Below are positions 43,821 to 53,492 of a DNA stretch of 64,000 bases, piece after piece. The stretch is taken from assembly GCF_008180445.1 (NCBI RefSeq), contig NZ_VTER01000007.1, positions 461,054 to 525,053 on the forward strand, given 5' to 3'. The notes under the pieces were generated by a model. It was given only the letters and a program-made list of their open reading frames with translations. It made no database searches and had not been told where the DNA came from. The stretch comes from Bacillus_AB infantis_B. GTDB taxonomy: Bacteria; Bacillota; Bacilli; Bacillales; Cytobacillaceae. Each line of letters starts with the position of its first letter. Within the stretch, counting starts at the first letter, position 1. The position numbers were made by a program, and so were the translations under genes.

Positions 43821-43863
43821 ATTCTAGGCATACTATGTCTTTTCAGTATGTCTAGAATCTTTT
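43821..43863 (+). terminator. Terminator-like hairpin inside the exopolysaccharide operon
   Basis: ATTCTAGGCATACT pairs with AGTATGTCTAGAAT (one G-T) and is followed by CTTTTAT. It lies between the dehydratase and aminotransferase genes, at the composition change. Confidence 0.75.
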
Positions 43864-43987
43864 ATGAATTTCGCATTATTTAGGAAACCCGCTTAGTGAT
43901 ATGAAATTAGTATTTTAGTAGTTAACTGGAAGATAAGCTTCTAGCTAAGTCCTAATTTACTAATATTCACAGGAAGGAAGTATCAAG

Positions 43988-45118
43988 ATGGAATCCACAA
44001 AAGTAAAGGAAAGAATATTTCTTTCATCTCCACATATGAGCGATGAAGGCTATGAGATGCAATATATTAAGGAAGCATTTGATACAAATTGGATTGCACC
44101 ACTTGGTGAGAATGTAAATGGATTTGAAAGAGAACTAGCTGAAAAGGTTGGATCTAAGGCGGCTGCTGCTCTTTCTTCTGGAACTGCAGCTATCCATCTA
44201 GCACTTAAGGCAGCAGGAGTGGGGGAAGGGGATATAGTATTCTGTCCAACCCTTACCTTCTCAGCTACCGCAAATCCAATTATCTACCAAAATGCCATCC
44301 CTGTTTTTATTGATAGTGATTATGAAACGTGGAACATGAGTCCAAAAGCGCTGGAAGAAGCGTTTAAGAAGTATCCAGAAGTGAAGGCAGTTATTGTCGT
44401 TCATTTATATGGTCTATCAGCGGATATGGAAAAAATTATGGAGATTTGTAAAACCCATGATGTAACGGTTATAGAAGACGCTGCTGAGTCATTGGGTACT
44501 TACTACAAAGGTGAGCAAACAGGAACTTTTGGAGATTATGGCATCTTCTCTTTTAATGGAAATAAAATTATCACTACTTCTGGTGGTGGAATGCTAGTTT
44601 CCAATGATGAAGAACGAATTGCTAAGACAAGATTCTGGGCAACCCAATCCAGGGATCAAGCAAGGCATTATCAGCATAGTGAATTAGGCTTTAACTATCG
44701 AATGAGTAATGTTGTTGCCGGTATTGGGAGAGGGCAGCTTAAGGTATTGGATCAGAGGGTTGCTAAGAAGAGAGCCATTTATGAGTTCTATAAAAAAGAG
44801 CTTGGTGAGCTTGAGGGCGTAGAGTTCATGCCTAGTAATGAGTGGGATGAACCGAATTATTGGTTAAGCTCTTTAACATTAAATGGCAAGGTAAGACCGA
44901 TTGATATTATGGATGCTCTTGAAAAAGAGAATATTGAGTCAAGGCCAGTTTGGAAACCGATGCATATGCAGCCTTTCTTTGAGAAGTATGATTTTGTTGG
45001 TGAAGGTATATCGGAGAAGTTGTTTGAGAATGGTGTATGCTTGCCGTCTGATACGAAAATCACGAATAATGATTTAGATAGAGTTGTGAAAACTATTAAG
45101 GGGGTCTGGTTTAAGTAA
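43988..45118 (+). CDS. DegT/DnrJ/EryC1-family sugar aminotransferase
   Basis: PLP enzyme of 376 residues, likely aminating the 4-keto sugar made by the upstream dehydratase (PglE/EpsN role). Motifs: SSGTAAIHLAL, EDAAESLGTYY, and the PLP lysine in FSFNGNKIITTSGGG (Lys193). Start ATG 43988 after AGGAAG. Its stop overlaps the next start in TAATG. Dehydratase, aminotransferase, priming transferase and acetyltransferase together outline a UDP-diNAcBac-like pathway; the exact sugar is inferred. Confidence 0.92.
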   Translation: MESTKVKERIFLSSPHMSDEGYEMQYIKEAFDTNWIAPLGENVNGFERELAEKVGSKAAAALSSGTAAIHLALKAAGVGEGDIVFCPTLTFSATANPIIYQNAIPVFIDSDYETWNMSPKALEEAFKKYPEVKAVIVVHLYGLSADMEKIMEICKTHDVTVIEDAAESLGTYYKGEQTGTFGDYGIFSFNGNKIITTSGGGMLVSNDEERIAKTRFWATQSRDQARHYQHSELGFNYRMSNVVAGIGRGQLKVLDQRVAKKRAIYEFYKKELGELEGVEFMPSNEWDEPNYWLSSLTLNGKVRPIDIMDALEKENIESRPVWKPMHMQPFFEKYDFVGEGISEKLFENGVCLPSDTKITNNDLDRVVKTIKGVWFK

Positions 45119-45777
45119 TGAGTAGTTTCAAGGGTGGTTTATATAGAAGGTTTGTAAAAAGACCGATGGATTTTATACTTTCATTAATGGCCATTATTGC
45201 TCTTAGCCCTATACTTCTAGTAGTTGCAATACTTGTTAGAACGAAATTAGGTAGTCCTGTTCTTTTCAAGCAGAAGAGACCGGGGCTTAATGAAGAGATT
45301 TTTATGATGTATAAGTTTAGGACTATGACGAATGAAAGAGATAAGAATGGGGAGTTACTACCTGATAGTGTTAGATTGACTAAGTTTGGTAGACTACTAC
45401 GTTCTACATCACTTGACGAACTACCGGAACTTTTTAATATTCTAAAGGGTGATATGTCAATTATTGGTCCAAGGCCTTTATTGGTAGAATATTTGCCTTT
45501 TTATAAAAAGAGGGAAAAAATTAGGCATTCTGTTCGGCCTGGTTTATCGGGATTTGCACAAGTAAACGGGAGAAACAATTTAGGATGGGATAAAAGACTA
45601 TCTCTCGATGTCGAATACGTAGAAAATATAAGTTTCTTCCTAGATGTAAAAATTATTTTAGGCACGTTAATAAAAGCATTTAAACGAGAAGGTGTAACAG
45701 TTGTTGATGAGTCTACATTGGAAGATTTAAATATAGAAAGGAGTAAGGTAATTGGTAATTCGGGAACTGGAATCTAG
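45118..45777 (+). CDS. Priming sugar transferase (EpsL/PglC type)
   Basis: Phosphoglycosyl transferase of 219 residues that would load the first sugar onto undecaprenyl phosphate. One N-terminal membrane segment (PMDFILSLMAIIALSPILLV), then KRPGLNEEIFMMYKFRTM, RSTSLDELPELFNILKGDMSIIGPRPLL and RPGLSGFAQVNGRN, the full signature of the small monotopic PGT family. The start overlaps the previous stop (TAATG), so translation is coupled. Confidence 0.94.
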   Translation: MSSFKGGLYRRFVKRPMDFILSLMAIIALSPILLVVAILVRTKLGSPVLFKQKRPGLNEEIFMMYKFRTMTNERDKNGELLPDSVRLTKFGRLLRSTSLDELPELFNILKGDMSIIGPRPLLVEYLPFYKKREKIRHSVRPGLSGFAQVNGRNNLGWDKRLSLDVEYVENISFFLDVKIILGTLIKAFKREGVTVVDESTLEDLNIERSKVIGNSGTGI

Positions 45778-46210
45778 CGATGTAAAAATACAACAAAGCC
45801 TTATCTTAGACCTCTTAATCGAAACTTATATGCTAAACTTACAACTTTCAAAGGAAAGTTGTATGGTGTTGTGCCAAGAAAAGCTAGAAAATTTATATAA
45901 ATATATTAATGAAGGCAGTGCGATAATGTATGGGGTATTTGATTCTGGCAAACTTATAGGTTTTCAGTGGTTATTTAAACGCGAAAATTTTGGTGAAGTT
46001 AGGTTGCATTTGAATCAAATTGCTGTTAGCAGACAGTATCGAGGGATGGGGCTTGGAAAGCAACTGCTTGAAAAGGCTAAACAAAAGGCTGTGAACCTTG
46101 GAATTAAAACAATAGATTTGCATGTATCAGAGTCAAATCATGGTGCGGTAAATCTATATAAACAAGCAGGATTTATAACTGAACGGCGTTTAATGAAACT
46201 GGAATTGTAG
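45752..46210 (+). CDS. GNAT-family acetyltransferase
   Basis: A 152-residue acetyl-CoA-dependent enzyme. GNAT core: HLNQIAVSRQYRGMGLGKQLLEKAKQKA (acetyl-CoA loop RGMGLG), then DLHVSESNHGAVNLYKQAGF. The start is TTG 45752 after AAAGGAG, overlapping the priming-transferase gene by 26 bases. By position it may acetylate the aminosugar, the job PglD does with an unrelated fold. Confidence 0.83.
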   Translation: MVIRELESSDVKIQQSLILDLLIETYMLNLQLSKESCMVLCQEKLENLYKYINEGSAIMYGVFDSGKLIGFQWLFKRENFGEVRLHLNQIAVSRQYRGMGLGKQLLEKAKQKAVNLGIKTIDLHVSESNHGAVNLYKQAGFITERRLMKLEL

Positions 46211-46219
46211 GTGTTACAA

Positions 46220-47269
46220 ATGTTATCAAGTATCTCTATAGATGATATGGAAAAATGGAATAAGATTGTAAAAGGATTTAAAAATTATGATGTATATTAT
46301 CTGTCAGATTACGTCAGAGCGTTTAATCTACATGGAGATGGAGAGCCAAAGCTTTTCTACTACGAAGATGATGATATTAAAGCAATGAACGTTGTAATGA
46401 AAAGAGACATTTCTTTAGATAAAAGATTTAGCGGAAAGATACCTCCTAATACTTATTATGACACAGCAACTCCATATGGTTATGGGGGTTTTTTAATAGA
46501 AGGTAAGTTATCAAAGGATAACTTACTAAATCTAGAAAATGAATATTGCTCTATATGTAAAATAGAAGGTATTATTAGTGAGTTTGTTCGTTTTCATCCA
46601 GTTATTAATAATGCTGAAGTTTTAAACGGTCTCTATGATATTACTACTCTTGGTAAAACTATAACAGTAGACTTGTTATCAAAAGAACACATTTGGAGCA
46701 ATCTGGCTAGTAAAAATAGAAATATGATTAGAAAAGCAAATAACTCAGGAGTAGAAATCTTTTGGGGACGAGATACTAATCTGATTGAAGAATTTATAGG
46801 TTTATATAATGCAACTATGGATAAAGATCATGCGCATGAATATTACTACTTTAATAAGGATTTCTATAATAGTGTTCTTAAAGACCTGAAATATAACTCG
46901 TTGATGTTTTATGCTGTATTTGAAAAAAAGATTATTGCAATGTCATTTATTCTATACTCTAATGAAAAGATACATTATCATTTGTCCGCATCTGATAGGA
47001 ATTATCAAAAACTGGCCCCCACTAATTTATTATTATATGAAGTTGCATGTTGGGGATGTGAAAATGGTTATAAAACATTCCACCTTGGTGGAGGTCTTGG
47101 AAGTAAAGAGGACAGTCTTTATAAATTTAAGAAGGTATTTAATAAAAATTCAAATACTTCATTCTCAATTGGCAAAAAGATTTTTAACAAAGAAGTCTAT
47201 AACGAGTTGGTGAGAATTAGAGAAATTGAAAGTTACAATACTACTTTTTTTCCTCTATACAGAAGTTAG
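46220..47269 (+). CDS. FemAB/GNAT-like acyl- or aminoacyltransferase
   Basis: A ~349-residue protein of the FemAB-like GNAT group found in polysaccharide loci. Late blocks are typical: SKNRNMIRKANNSGVEIFWG, HLSASDRNYQKLAPTNLLLYEV and FHLGGGLGSKEDSLYKFKKVF. It could add an amino acid or acyl group to a sugar of the repeat unit. ATG 46220 with TAGGTG is preferred to GTG 46211, which abuts the previous stop. No membrane segment. Confidence 0.75.
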   Translation: MLSSISIDDMEKWNKIVKGFKNYDVYYLSDYVRAFNLHGDGEPKLFYYEDDDIKAMNVVMKRDISLDKRFSGKIPPNTYYDTATPYGYGGFLIEGKLSKDNLLNLENEYCSICKIEGIISEFVRFHPVINNAEVLNGLYDITTLGKTITVDLLSKEHIWSNLASKNRNMIRKANNSGVEIFWGRDTNLIEEFIGLYNATMDKDHAHEYYYFNKDFYNSVLKDLKYNSLMFYAVFEKKIIAMSFILYSNEKIHYHLSASDRNYQKLAPTNLLLYEVACWGCENGYKTFHLGGGLGSKEDSLYKFKKVFNKNSNTSFSIGKKIFNKEVYNELVRIREIESYNTTFFPLYRS

Positions 47270-47308
47270 ACTAATATATACGTCATAGAATTTAAGGAGT
47301 AAGATTTC

Positions 47309-48565
47309 ATGAAAAAGAATATTTGGATTTGGAACCATTATGCTACAAATATGTATAGAGACCAAGCAGGTAGGCATTATTGGTTTGCAGAAAATTTAGT
47401 GAAACAAGGGTATAATCCGACTATTTTTTGCGCTTCTACCATTCATAATTCAAATGAAAGTATAGATACAGGAAGTAATAGGTATTCTACAGATTTGTCT
47501 AATGGAATTCCCTTTGTATTTGTGAAAACACCTCAATATACTGGTAATGGAAGACAACGGATAAAAAACATGATTTTATTTTATAAGAATCTTTTTACTG
47601 TTTCAAAAGAATATGCAGAAAAAAGTGGCATGCCGGATGTAATACTTGCATCAAGTGTGCATCCTCTCACACTGGTTGCAGGAATAAAGATAGCAAAGAA
47701 GTTCGGTGTACCTTGTATATGTGAGGTAAGAGATTTATGGCCAGAAAGCTTAGTGGCTTACGGCAAATTAAAACCAAATAGTCTTCTTGCAAAAACATTG
47801 TATAAGGGAGAGAAATGGATTTATAAAAAAGCCAGCTCGATCATAATGACTTGGCAAGGGGGAAAAGAGTATATTAAAAATAAAGGTTGGGAAGATGAAA
47901 TAAATCTTTCTAAAGTTAACCATATTAGTAATGGTGTTGTAATAGATACATTTGATAAAAATAGCGTTGAACATCAAATTTTGGATTACGATCTAGACAA
48001 TAAGGATTATACAAAAGTGATATATGCAGGTTCTATTAGAAAAGTAAATAATTTAGGATTATTATTAGATGCTGCAAAAATTATTCAAAATAAAGATGTA
48101 GACAATCTAAGATTTTTGATATATGGTGCTGGAGATGAAAGTGAAGTCCTAAAAAAAAGATGCGAAGATGAAGGGATTGAAAATGTGATTTTTAAAGGCC
48201 AAGTTGAAAAAAAGTTTATTCCTTCTATTCTTAAAAAGGCAGACATTAATATACTTCATAACTCAAGTAGTTCACTTGATAAATATGGCCAAAGTCAAAA
48301 TAAGTTCTTTGAATACTTAGCTGCAGGCAAATGTATTGTTCAAACCTACACAACTGGCTACAGTATTTGTGAGAAATATGATTGTGGAATAAGTGCAAAG
48401 GAACAAACTTCAGAAGAAATAGCAAACTCAGTTATGTTGGCTATTACTGATCAAGAGAAGCAGAAAGTTATGGGAAGAAACGCCCGGCTAGCTGCTTACG
48501 AATATGATTTTGGAAAACTCACTAATAAACTGGTTAACATAATAATGCAAGTAAGAGGAGAGTAA
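47309..48565 (+). CDS. GT4-family glycosyltransferase (WbuB-like)
   Basis: A 418-residue GT-B enzyme with HYWFAENLVKQGYNPTIFCAS at the acceptor side, CEVRDLWPESLVAYGK in the middle, and VIYAGSIRKVNNLGLLLDA, YGAGDESEVLKKR and DKYGQSQNKFFEYLAAGKCIV at the donor side. These match the WbuB/fucosaminyl-transferase-like branch. Start ATG 47309 after AAGGAG. Cytoplasmic; it should extend the primed lipid intermediate. Confidence 0.88.
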   Translation: MKKNIWIWNHYATNMYRDQAGRHYWFAENLVKQGYNPTIFCASTIHNSNESIDTGSNRYSTDLSNGIPFVFVKTPQYTGNGRQRIKNMILFYKNLFTVSKEYAEKSGMPDVILASSVHPLTLVAGIKIAKKFGVPCICEVRDLWPESLVAYGKLKPNSLLAKTLYKGEKWIYKKASSIIMTWQGGKEYIKNKGWEDEINLSKVNHISNGVVIDTFDKNSVEHQILDYDLDNKDYTKVIYAGSIRKVNNLGLLLDAAKIIQNKDVDNLRFLIYGAGDESEVLKKRCEDEGIENVIFKGQVEKKFIPSILKKADINILHNSSSSLDKYGQSQNKFFEYLAAGKCIVQTYTTGYSICEKYDCGISAKEQTSEEIANSVMLAITDQEKQKVMGRNARLAAYEYDFGKLTNKLVNIIMQVRGE

Positions 48566-48572
48566 TTTTTTT

Positions 48573-49886
48573 ATGAATTTATATAAAAAGTTATTAAATA
48601 GAGAAGATAAAATATCGGTTATAGGTCTTGGGTATGTCGGTCTTCCATTAGCAGTGGAGCTTGCTAAGAAGTATGATTTAATCGGTTATGATGTCAATAC
48701 TAGAAAATTAGATAAATATTTATCAGGAATTGATATAACAGATGAAGTAGGAGATGACGCTGTTAAGAATACTAATATGTTATTTACAAATGAAGAGGTT
48801 AAACTTAGGGATTGTAAGTTTCATATAGTAGCAGTACCTACTCCAATAAATAGTGACAAGACACCTAATCTGTCTCCCGTGATTGGAGCGAGCAGAACAA
48901 TCGGGAGAAACCTTACAAAAGGAGCAATTGTTGTATATGAATCAACGGTTTATCCCGGAACAACAGAGGAAGTATGCATACCAATTTTAGAGGAAGAATC
49001 TGGACTGAAATTTGGCGTGGATTTTAAAGTAGGATATTCTCCTGAGCGGATTAATCCTGGAGACAAAATTAATACACTAACAAAAATTACTAAAGTGGTT
49101 TCTGGTTCCGATGAAGTTGCTCTTGAAGTAATATCAAATGTTTATGAATCAATCATTGAAGCTGGAGTTCATAGAGCTGAGTCAATAAAGGTTGCTGAAG
49201 CCTCAAAGGTAATTGAGAATTCACAAAGAGATATTAATATTGCCTTTATGAATGAATTATCAATGGTCTTCAATAGAATGGGGATTGATACAAAGGCAGT
49301 TTTAGAAGCAGCAGGAACAAAGTGGAATTTTCTTAAATTTACTCCCGGACTAGTCGGAGGTCATTGTATAGGAGTTGATCCATACTATTTTACTTATAAA
49401 GCAGAACAGTTAGGTTATCATTCCCAAATCATTCTTTCAGGTAGAAAAATTAATGATGATATGGGAGTTTATGTTGCCCAGAATATAATCAAAAATCTTA
49501 TTAAAGCGGATCAACCAATAAAAGGAGCCAAAGTAGCAATATTAGGTATTACATTTAAAGAAAATTGTTCAGATGTTCGAAATACAAAAATAATAGATAT
49601 TGTTAGAGAGCTTGAGGAATTTGGTGTAGAGGTTATAGTCCATGATCCTATTGCTGATAAAGAGGATGTTTGGGAAGCCTATAGAATTAATTTAGTAGAG
49701 AAGAATGATTTGAAAGGTTTGAATAGTGTAGTTTTGGCCGTAAATCATATTGAATTTATACAGAATTACGATTTAGATTTCTTAAAAGGTACTTACCAGA
49801 ATGAGAAAAGAGTTTTGGTTGATATTAAAGGAGTATATAGGAGAAAAGATTGCGAACTAGAAGGATTCGTATATTGGAGTTTGTAA
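48573..49886 (+). CDS. UDP-N-acetylhexosamine 6-dehydrogenase (TviB/WbpA-like)
   Basis: NAD-dependent enzyme of 437 residues making a UDP-aminouronic acid. Rossmann start ISVIGLGYVGLPLAVELAKKYDLIGYDV, STVYPGTTEEVCIPILE, SPERINPGDK, KVIENSQRDINIAFMNEL and catalytic Cys in VGGHCIGVDPYYFTYKAEQLGYH. These blocks fit the TviB/WbpA branch and differ from the WecC paralogue at 23334. Ribosome site AGAGGAG lies 12 bases before ATG 48573. The capsule is therefore probably acidic. Confidence 0.9.
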   Translation: MNLYKKLLNREDKISVIGLGYVGLPLAVELAKKYDLIGYDVNTRKLDKYLSGIDITDEVGDDAVKNTNMLFTNEEVKLRDCKFHIVAVPTPINSDKTPNLSPVIGASRTIGRNLTKGAIVVYESTVYPGTTEEVCIPILEEESGLKFGVDFKVGYSPERINPGDKINTLTKITKVVSGSDEVALEVISNVYESIIEAGVHRAESIKVAEASKVIENSQRDINIAFMNELSMVFNRMGIDTKAVLEAAGTKWNFLKFTPGLVGGHCIGVDPYYFTYKAEQLGYHSQIILSGRKINDDMGVYVAQNIIKNLIKADQPIKGAKVAILGITFKENCSDVRNTKIIDIVRELEEFGVEVIVHDPIADKEDVWEAYRINLVEKNDLKGLNSVVLAVNHIEFIQNYDLDFLKGTYQNEKRVLVDIKGVYRRKDCELEGFVYWSL

Positions 49887-50025
49887 CTAGAGGCTATGCA
49901 AGCTTAATAACCTATATATTAAAACACGCTGGTTGAAAGATTACTACCCAGTAATCCTCTTCCTTAGTATTCATTAGTTGATAACTGCTATTCCTCCGAA
50001 TAACATTTTTAAAGGAAGATGTTAA

Positions 50026-51255
50026 TTGAAAGGTCAAGTTACTTTGTTCAAGAAAAATGATCCGTTTCAAAAGTATAAGAAGGTACTATTTGAATTTATA
50101 ATAAATATTCTTTCATTCTCAATACTTATTATTGTTCAACAACTCTTAGCTTTACCTATCATCTCTAGATTCTATCATGTTGATATATTTGGTCAAATTA
50201 TACTTGCTTTTGGAATAAGTAATATTATTACATCTATGTTTGGATTTAGCATAGGAAATGCTAGGCTTTTAGATCAAAAATCGTATAATTATACTTATCT
50301 AAGGCTACTGAATTTTAGCAATTTTTTAGCCATGATAATTGGTTTTATTGTTTATATACTTATTTTTCCAGGTGATTATGTCGGTGGTGGATTTTACTCT
50401 GTAGTTTGTGCACTGGGAAACATAAGGTACTTTTTAATCTCTGAATATCGCTTAAGAAATGATCATAACTGGATACTTAATCAAAATATTGTATATTTCC
50501 TAGGTATTATTATAGGCATTATACTTTTTAATTTCTATTTAAAGAATTGGCTAATAATATTTTTATTTGCGGAAATAGCATCGGTTATTACATCTTACTA
50601 TTTCCTTTTTGCAAAAGAAGGTTTTTTGAAACTCTTTGTGGATAAAAGTCGTTTATCGCTTACTAATTCTTATCAGTTAATGATTAATAATGGAGTATCC
50701 TACTCTCTGTCACAGTATGACCGTTTTGTGATTTATCCTATACTCGGAGCTTCAAACGTTAGTTTGTACTATTCCACTTCTATTTCTGCTAGAATAGGTT
50801 CATTAATTATGAATCCCATGTCAAATTTTTTCCTAGGAAAATTAGCAAATAAGAATTCTGAAATACGTAAGAAAACAGTTTATATGGTGATCTTAAGTTC
50901 TATAGTAGTAGTGTTGTCCTATTTTTTACTGACTATAGGAATAACACCTATACTTATAAAAATCCTATATCCAAGTTTTCTAACAAAAGTAAAACATCTT
51001 ATTTTACCCATATGTTTAGGTACAGCTTTGATGGGAGGGATAAATTTACTAAAACCGGTAGTCATGAAGTATAAGGGAGTTAAATATTATAATAAGTTGT
51101 TTATCATGTATGGATTTGTATTAGTTTTTCTATCAGTGATTCTAAGTATTAAATATGGGTTGCTTGGAATAGCAATTGCAAATGTTATCTCAAATGCATT
51201 GTTATATTTTTATCTATTATTTGGACTGAAGTTTTTACCGCCTAGGAAAATGTGA
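50026..51255 (+). CDS. Wzx-type polysaccharide flippase
   Basis: A 409-residue protein, almost entirely hydrophobic with about 12 membrane segments, of the oligosaccharide flippase family (YSLSQYDRFVIYPILGASNVSLYYSTS and an LLKPVVMKYKGVKYY late segment). It should move the finished lipid-linked repeat outward. TTG 50026 start with AAAGGAAG upstream; no nearby ATG. The 139-base gap before it contains only a 7-bp hairpin (GATTACT/AGTAATC near 49937). Confidence 0.85.
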   Translation: MKGQVTLFKKNDPFQKYKKVLFEFIINILSFSILIIVQQLLALPIISRFYHVDIFGQIILAFGISNIITSMFGFSIGNARLLDQKSYNYTYLRLLNFSNFLAMIIGFIVYILIFPGDYVGGGFYSVVCALGNIRYFLISEYRLRNDHNWILNQNIVYFLGIIIGIILFNFYLKNWLIIFLFAEIASVITSYYFLFAKEGFLKLFVDKSRLSLTNSYQLMINNGVSYSLSQYDRFVIYPILGASNVSLYYSTSISARIGSLIMNPMSNFFLGKLANKNSEIRKKTVYMVILSSIVVVLSYFLLTIGITPILIKILYPSFLTKVKHLILPICLGTALMGGINLLKPVVMKYKGVKYYNKLFIMYGFVLVFLSVILSIKYGLLGIAIANVISNALLYFYLLFGLKFLPPRKM

Positions 51256-51419
51256 ATTTATTTATCAAAAGTAATAATAATTAAAATCACAGAGTTAACC
51301 ATATCTATCTACTATGTCAATAATCAAAAAGGGATTTAAACCATGAATATAAGAAAAGTTGCTCTGTTGTTTCTGTATTTTAATGGTCATTTATGGAGTG
51401 CGAGGAGATTATTTTACTA

Positions 51420-52787
51420 ATGTTTTTTAGAAAAAACAGCATTGTACTAGTATTGTTGTTATTAAGTTTATCTTTAATAATTGGAATCTTATCTAGTTAT
51501 TATAACCAATTATTTTTGGTGACTAGTGCGGGTTTTGTTTTAGGTTTATTGACAATGGCTTTTTTGTTCAAAATGACCCAAAAAACTCTTTCTATATTAA
51601 GTGTTTCGCTTCTTATTAGTTTATTCTTAATTCCTAGTTTTTCCTTTGGGAATATAGGTTTAAGAGTAGATGACTTCATTGTTATTTTTATATCACTAGC
51701 TTTGTTTTTTGTATTTCTTAAATATAAAAACTTTAAAATGTCTGCCATATTAAAATGGTTATTTGTGTACCTGACTTATAGCTTTATAATTAGTGCAGTT
51801 TATATACTTAGCGGGGAATTAAAGCCTATATACATGCTTTTCTTTATTAAGGAGATTCAATACTTTGTATATTTCTTAGTCTTTTATTATTTGGCTTTAA
51901 ACAAAAATGGTTTCTCCTATACGGTAAGAAAGACTATGTTGTTCGTATCATTACTAACTATTGGTTGGGGCACATACCAATTAATTACGGGGAAAATTGT
52001 TGGTTATTATGGTATTGGTATAATAAGCGTGTCAGCACCTAGCCAGTCAGGAGTAGTTTTGATGTTAATGTCAATATTTCTCCTATATATGAGTCTTACA
52101 ACAAAAAAGAAATCAAACTCGTTGTTCTTGACACTTACAATGTTTTTATCAATCGCAATGACTTTTGCCACGATTTCTAGGACTGCTATATTGATACTTT
52201 GTTTACTGCTTGCTCTATACGTGACTATATCAATGTTTAATAGGTGGAATATTAAAAAGGTTTTAATCGCTGTTTATATAGCAGCGTTAATGATTCCACT
52301 AAGTTATTTTCTTGTCGACAAATTGGTAATGTCTGTTCTCGAAAGGTTTTCGCGCTTTGCTGAAGGAGCAAATGGGAGAATTGGGTTCTGGAAAGGATTT
52401 TTAAGTCATAGTGATTTATTAGGGTATATTTTTGGGAATGGCAAAGGGTTTATGCAAGTTATCGTTGGAACATTTACATTAAAAGCAGATAGTCAATATA
52501 TTCGTTTAGTACTTGAAGTGGGCATTATCGGGTTAATTTTATGGACTATATTAATAGGATCAATTTTAATATTCAGCTTAAAAAATTTAAAAAATAATTA
52601 TTATGATTCTTTGTTTCTGTTAATAATGACCATTGGCTTTATATTAATCGGCGTGACTCAAGAAGGATACCTTGTAGCTATTCAAGGATCTTTATATTGG
52701 ATATTGACTGGATTTTTCATCGGAAAAATATCTCGGCAAAATGAGGATAGAACGAACAAGGAAGTATCAATTTTAACTTCGCAGTAA
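51420..52787 (+). CDS. Wzy-type O-antigen/capsule polymerase
   Basis: A 455-residue polytopic protein of the Wzy/WaaL superfamily. The large loop and C-terminal block GANGRIGFWKGFLSHSDLLG, FGNGKGFMQV and DSQYIRLVLEVGIIGLIL are typical. It should polymerise repeats flipped by the preceding Wzx. ATG 51420 has GAGGAG 12 bases upstream; an ATG at 51393 lacks a site. It ends the exopolysaccharide operon. Confidence 0.83.
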   Translation: MFFRKNSIVLVLLLLSLSLIIGILSSYYNQLFLVTSAGFVLGLLTMAFLFKMTQKTLSILSVSLLISLFLIPSFSFGNIGLRVDDFIVIFISLALFFVFLKYKNFKMSAILKWLFVYLTYSFIISAVYILSGELKPIYMLFFIKEIQYFVYFLVFYYLALNKNGFSYTVRKTMLFVSLLTIGWGTYQLITGKIVGYYGIGIISVSAPSQSGVVLMLMSIFLLYMSLTTKKKSNSLFLTLTMFLSIAMTFATISRTAILILCLLLALYVTISMFNRWNIKKVLIAVYIAALMIPLSYFLVDKLVMSVLERFSRFAEGANGRIGFWKGFLSHSDLLGYIFGNGKGFMQVIVGTFTLKADSQYIRLVLEVGIIGLILWTILIGSILIFSLKNLKNNYYDSLFLLIMTIGFILIGVTQEGYLVAIQGSLYWILTGFFIGKISRQNEDRTNKEVSILTSQ

Positions 52788-52801
52788 GATATAAGCGGAA
52801 A

Positions 52802-52836
52802 AAGAGCATTCTATCAACCAGAATGCTCTTCTTGTA
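52802..52836 (+). terminator. Terminator of the exopolysaccharide operon
   Basis: AAGAGCATTCT / AGAATGCTCTT with a 7-base loop, then CTTGT. Good stem, weak T-run. Confidence 0.8.
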
Positions 52837-52872
52837 AATTCTGGACCTTACCCGACTAGCCTTAGGGAAATA

Positions 52873-52911
52873 GGGGGCCTGACCCCACATTTAGTAAAGG
52901 GTTAAAGTGTT
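52873..52911 (+). repeat. Hairpin repeat A, copy 1 (first of thirteen)
   Basis: Type A consensus GAAATCGGGGGCCTGACCCC followed by ACATTCGGTGAAGGGTTAAA and GTGTTTG. The core is a hairpin GGGG-CCTGA-CCCC. All thirteen cores in this window: 52874, 53101, 53186, 53748, 53843, 53913, 55051, 55136, 55793, 58627, 58762, 59181 and 61957, all on the plus strand. From here to 62.4 kb no complete cluster of normal genes is present. Bases 52912-53092 hold only a TTGCAAAATAAAAGTG-type repeat H copy (~52968-53000). Confidence 0.9.
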
Positions 52912-53092
52912 TGTGTGAGGTCTAATCAGGGCCGCAAAAATTTTATCTACCTCGCTACTTCTCTATTGCAAAATAAAAGTGTAGAACTTTATAAAGTAAG
53001 AGCAAGTGTATTGGACTGCCAGGGAGTTTGCCGGAGTTGACAACAAGTATGTTTAAAAAGAACTAAGATACGTTGAGGAGGCTCATTCTTCG

Positions 53093-53492
53093 GAAAATCG
53101 GGGGCCTGACCCCACATTCGGTGAAGGGTTAAAGTGTTTGTATAAGATCTCATCACGGCCGTATTGAATACGGCCATTGAATATCGGGGCCTGGCCCAAC
53201 TTTCAGTGAAGCACTAAAGTATAAGAGACTTAGTAAGCAACGGATATTGAAGCAAGTCAATTGGATTGCCTGTATTTTGCAAGAAAAAAGTGCAAAGTAA
53301 TGCAATAAAAACTGCAGAGGTTTGCCACCCATGACATTTGCCTTCTTTTGGAAAGTGCATTAGAAAGACGGTAACTCTCTCCATGAAAACTTATGATATG
53401 CGCATGATGATCAAGCGATCCACTAAAGATGCTGTCAGTCTCGAATCTAAGGGGGTCGAGCACTGTCACGCCCCGCATTTTCTTGTTTCACA
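53093..53492 (+). repeat. 400-bp direct repeat E, copy 1
   Basis: About 98% identical to 55043-55441. It contains type A copies 2 and 3 (the latter GGGG-CCTGG-CCC), a GGCCGTAT/ATACGGCC hairpin, an IstB tail remnant and the start of a type B repeat. Copy 1 has lost the bases between two TTTCACA words that copy 2 keeps, a typical slippage deletion. Confidence 0.9.
53333..53438 (-). pseudogene. IstB C-terminal remnant (in repeat E copy 1)
   Basis: On the minus strand a frame reads HHAHIISFHGESYRLSNAL, preceded in another frame by VDRL. Together this is the C-terminus of an IS21-family IstB ATPase with one base lost between Leu and His. Both E copies carry the same damage, so the gene decayed before the duplication. 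Confidence 0.65.

Noticed and set aside
53257..53478. 73-residue minus-strand ORF as a gene
   Set aside because: It is a frameshifted IstB tail plus repeat sequence; its start codon lies in repeat B.
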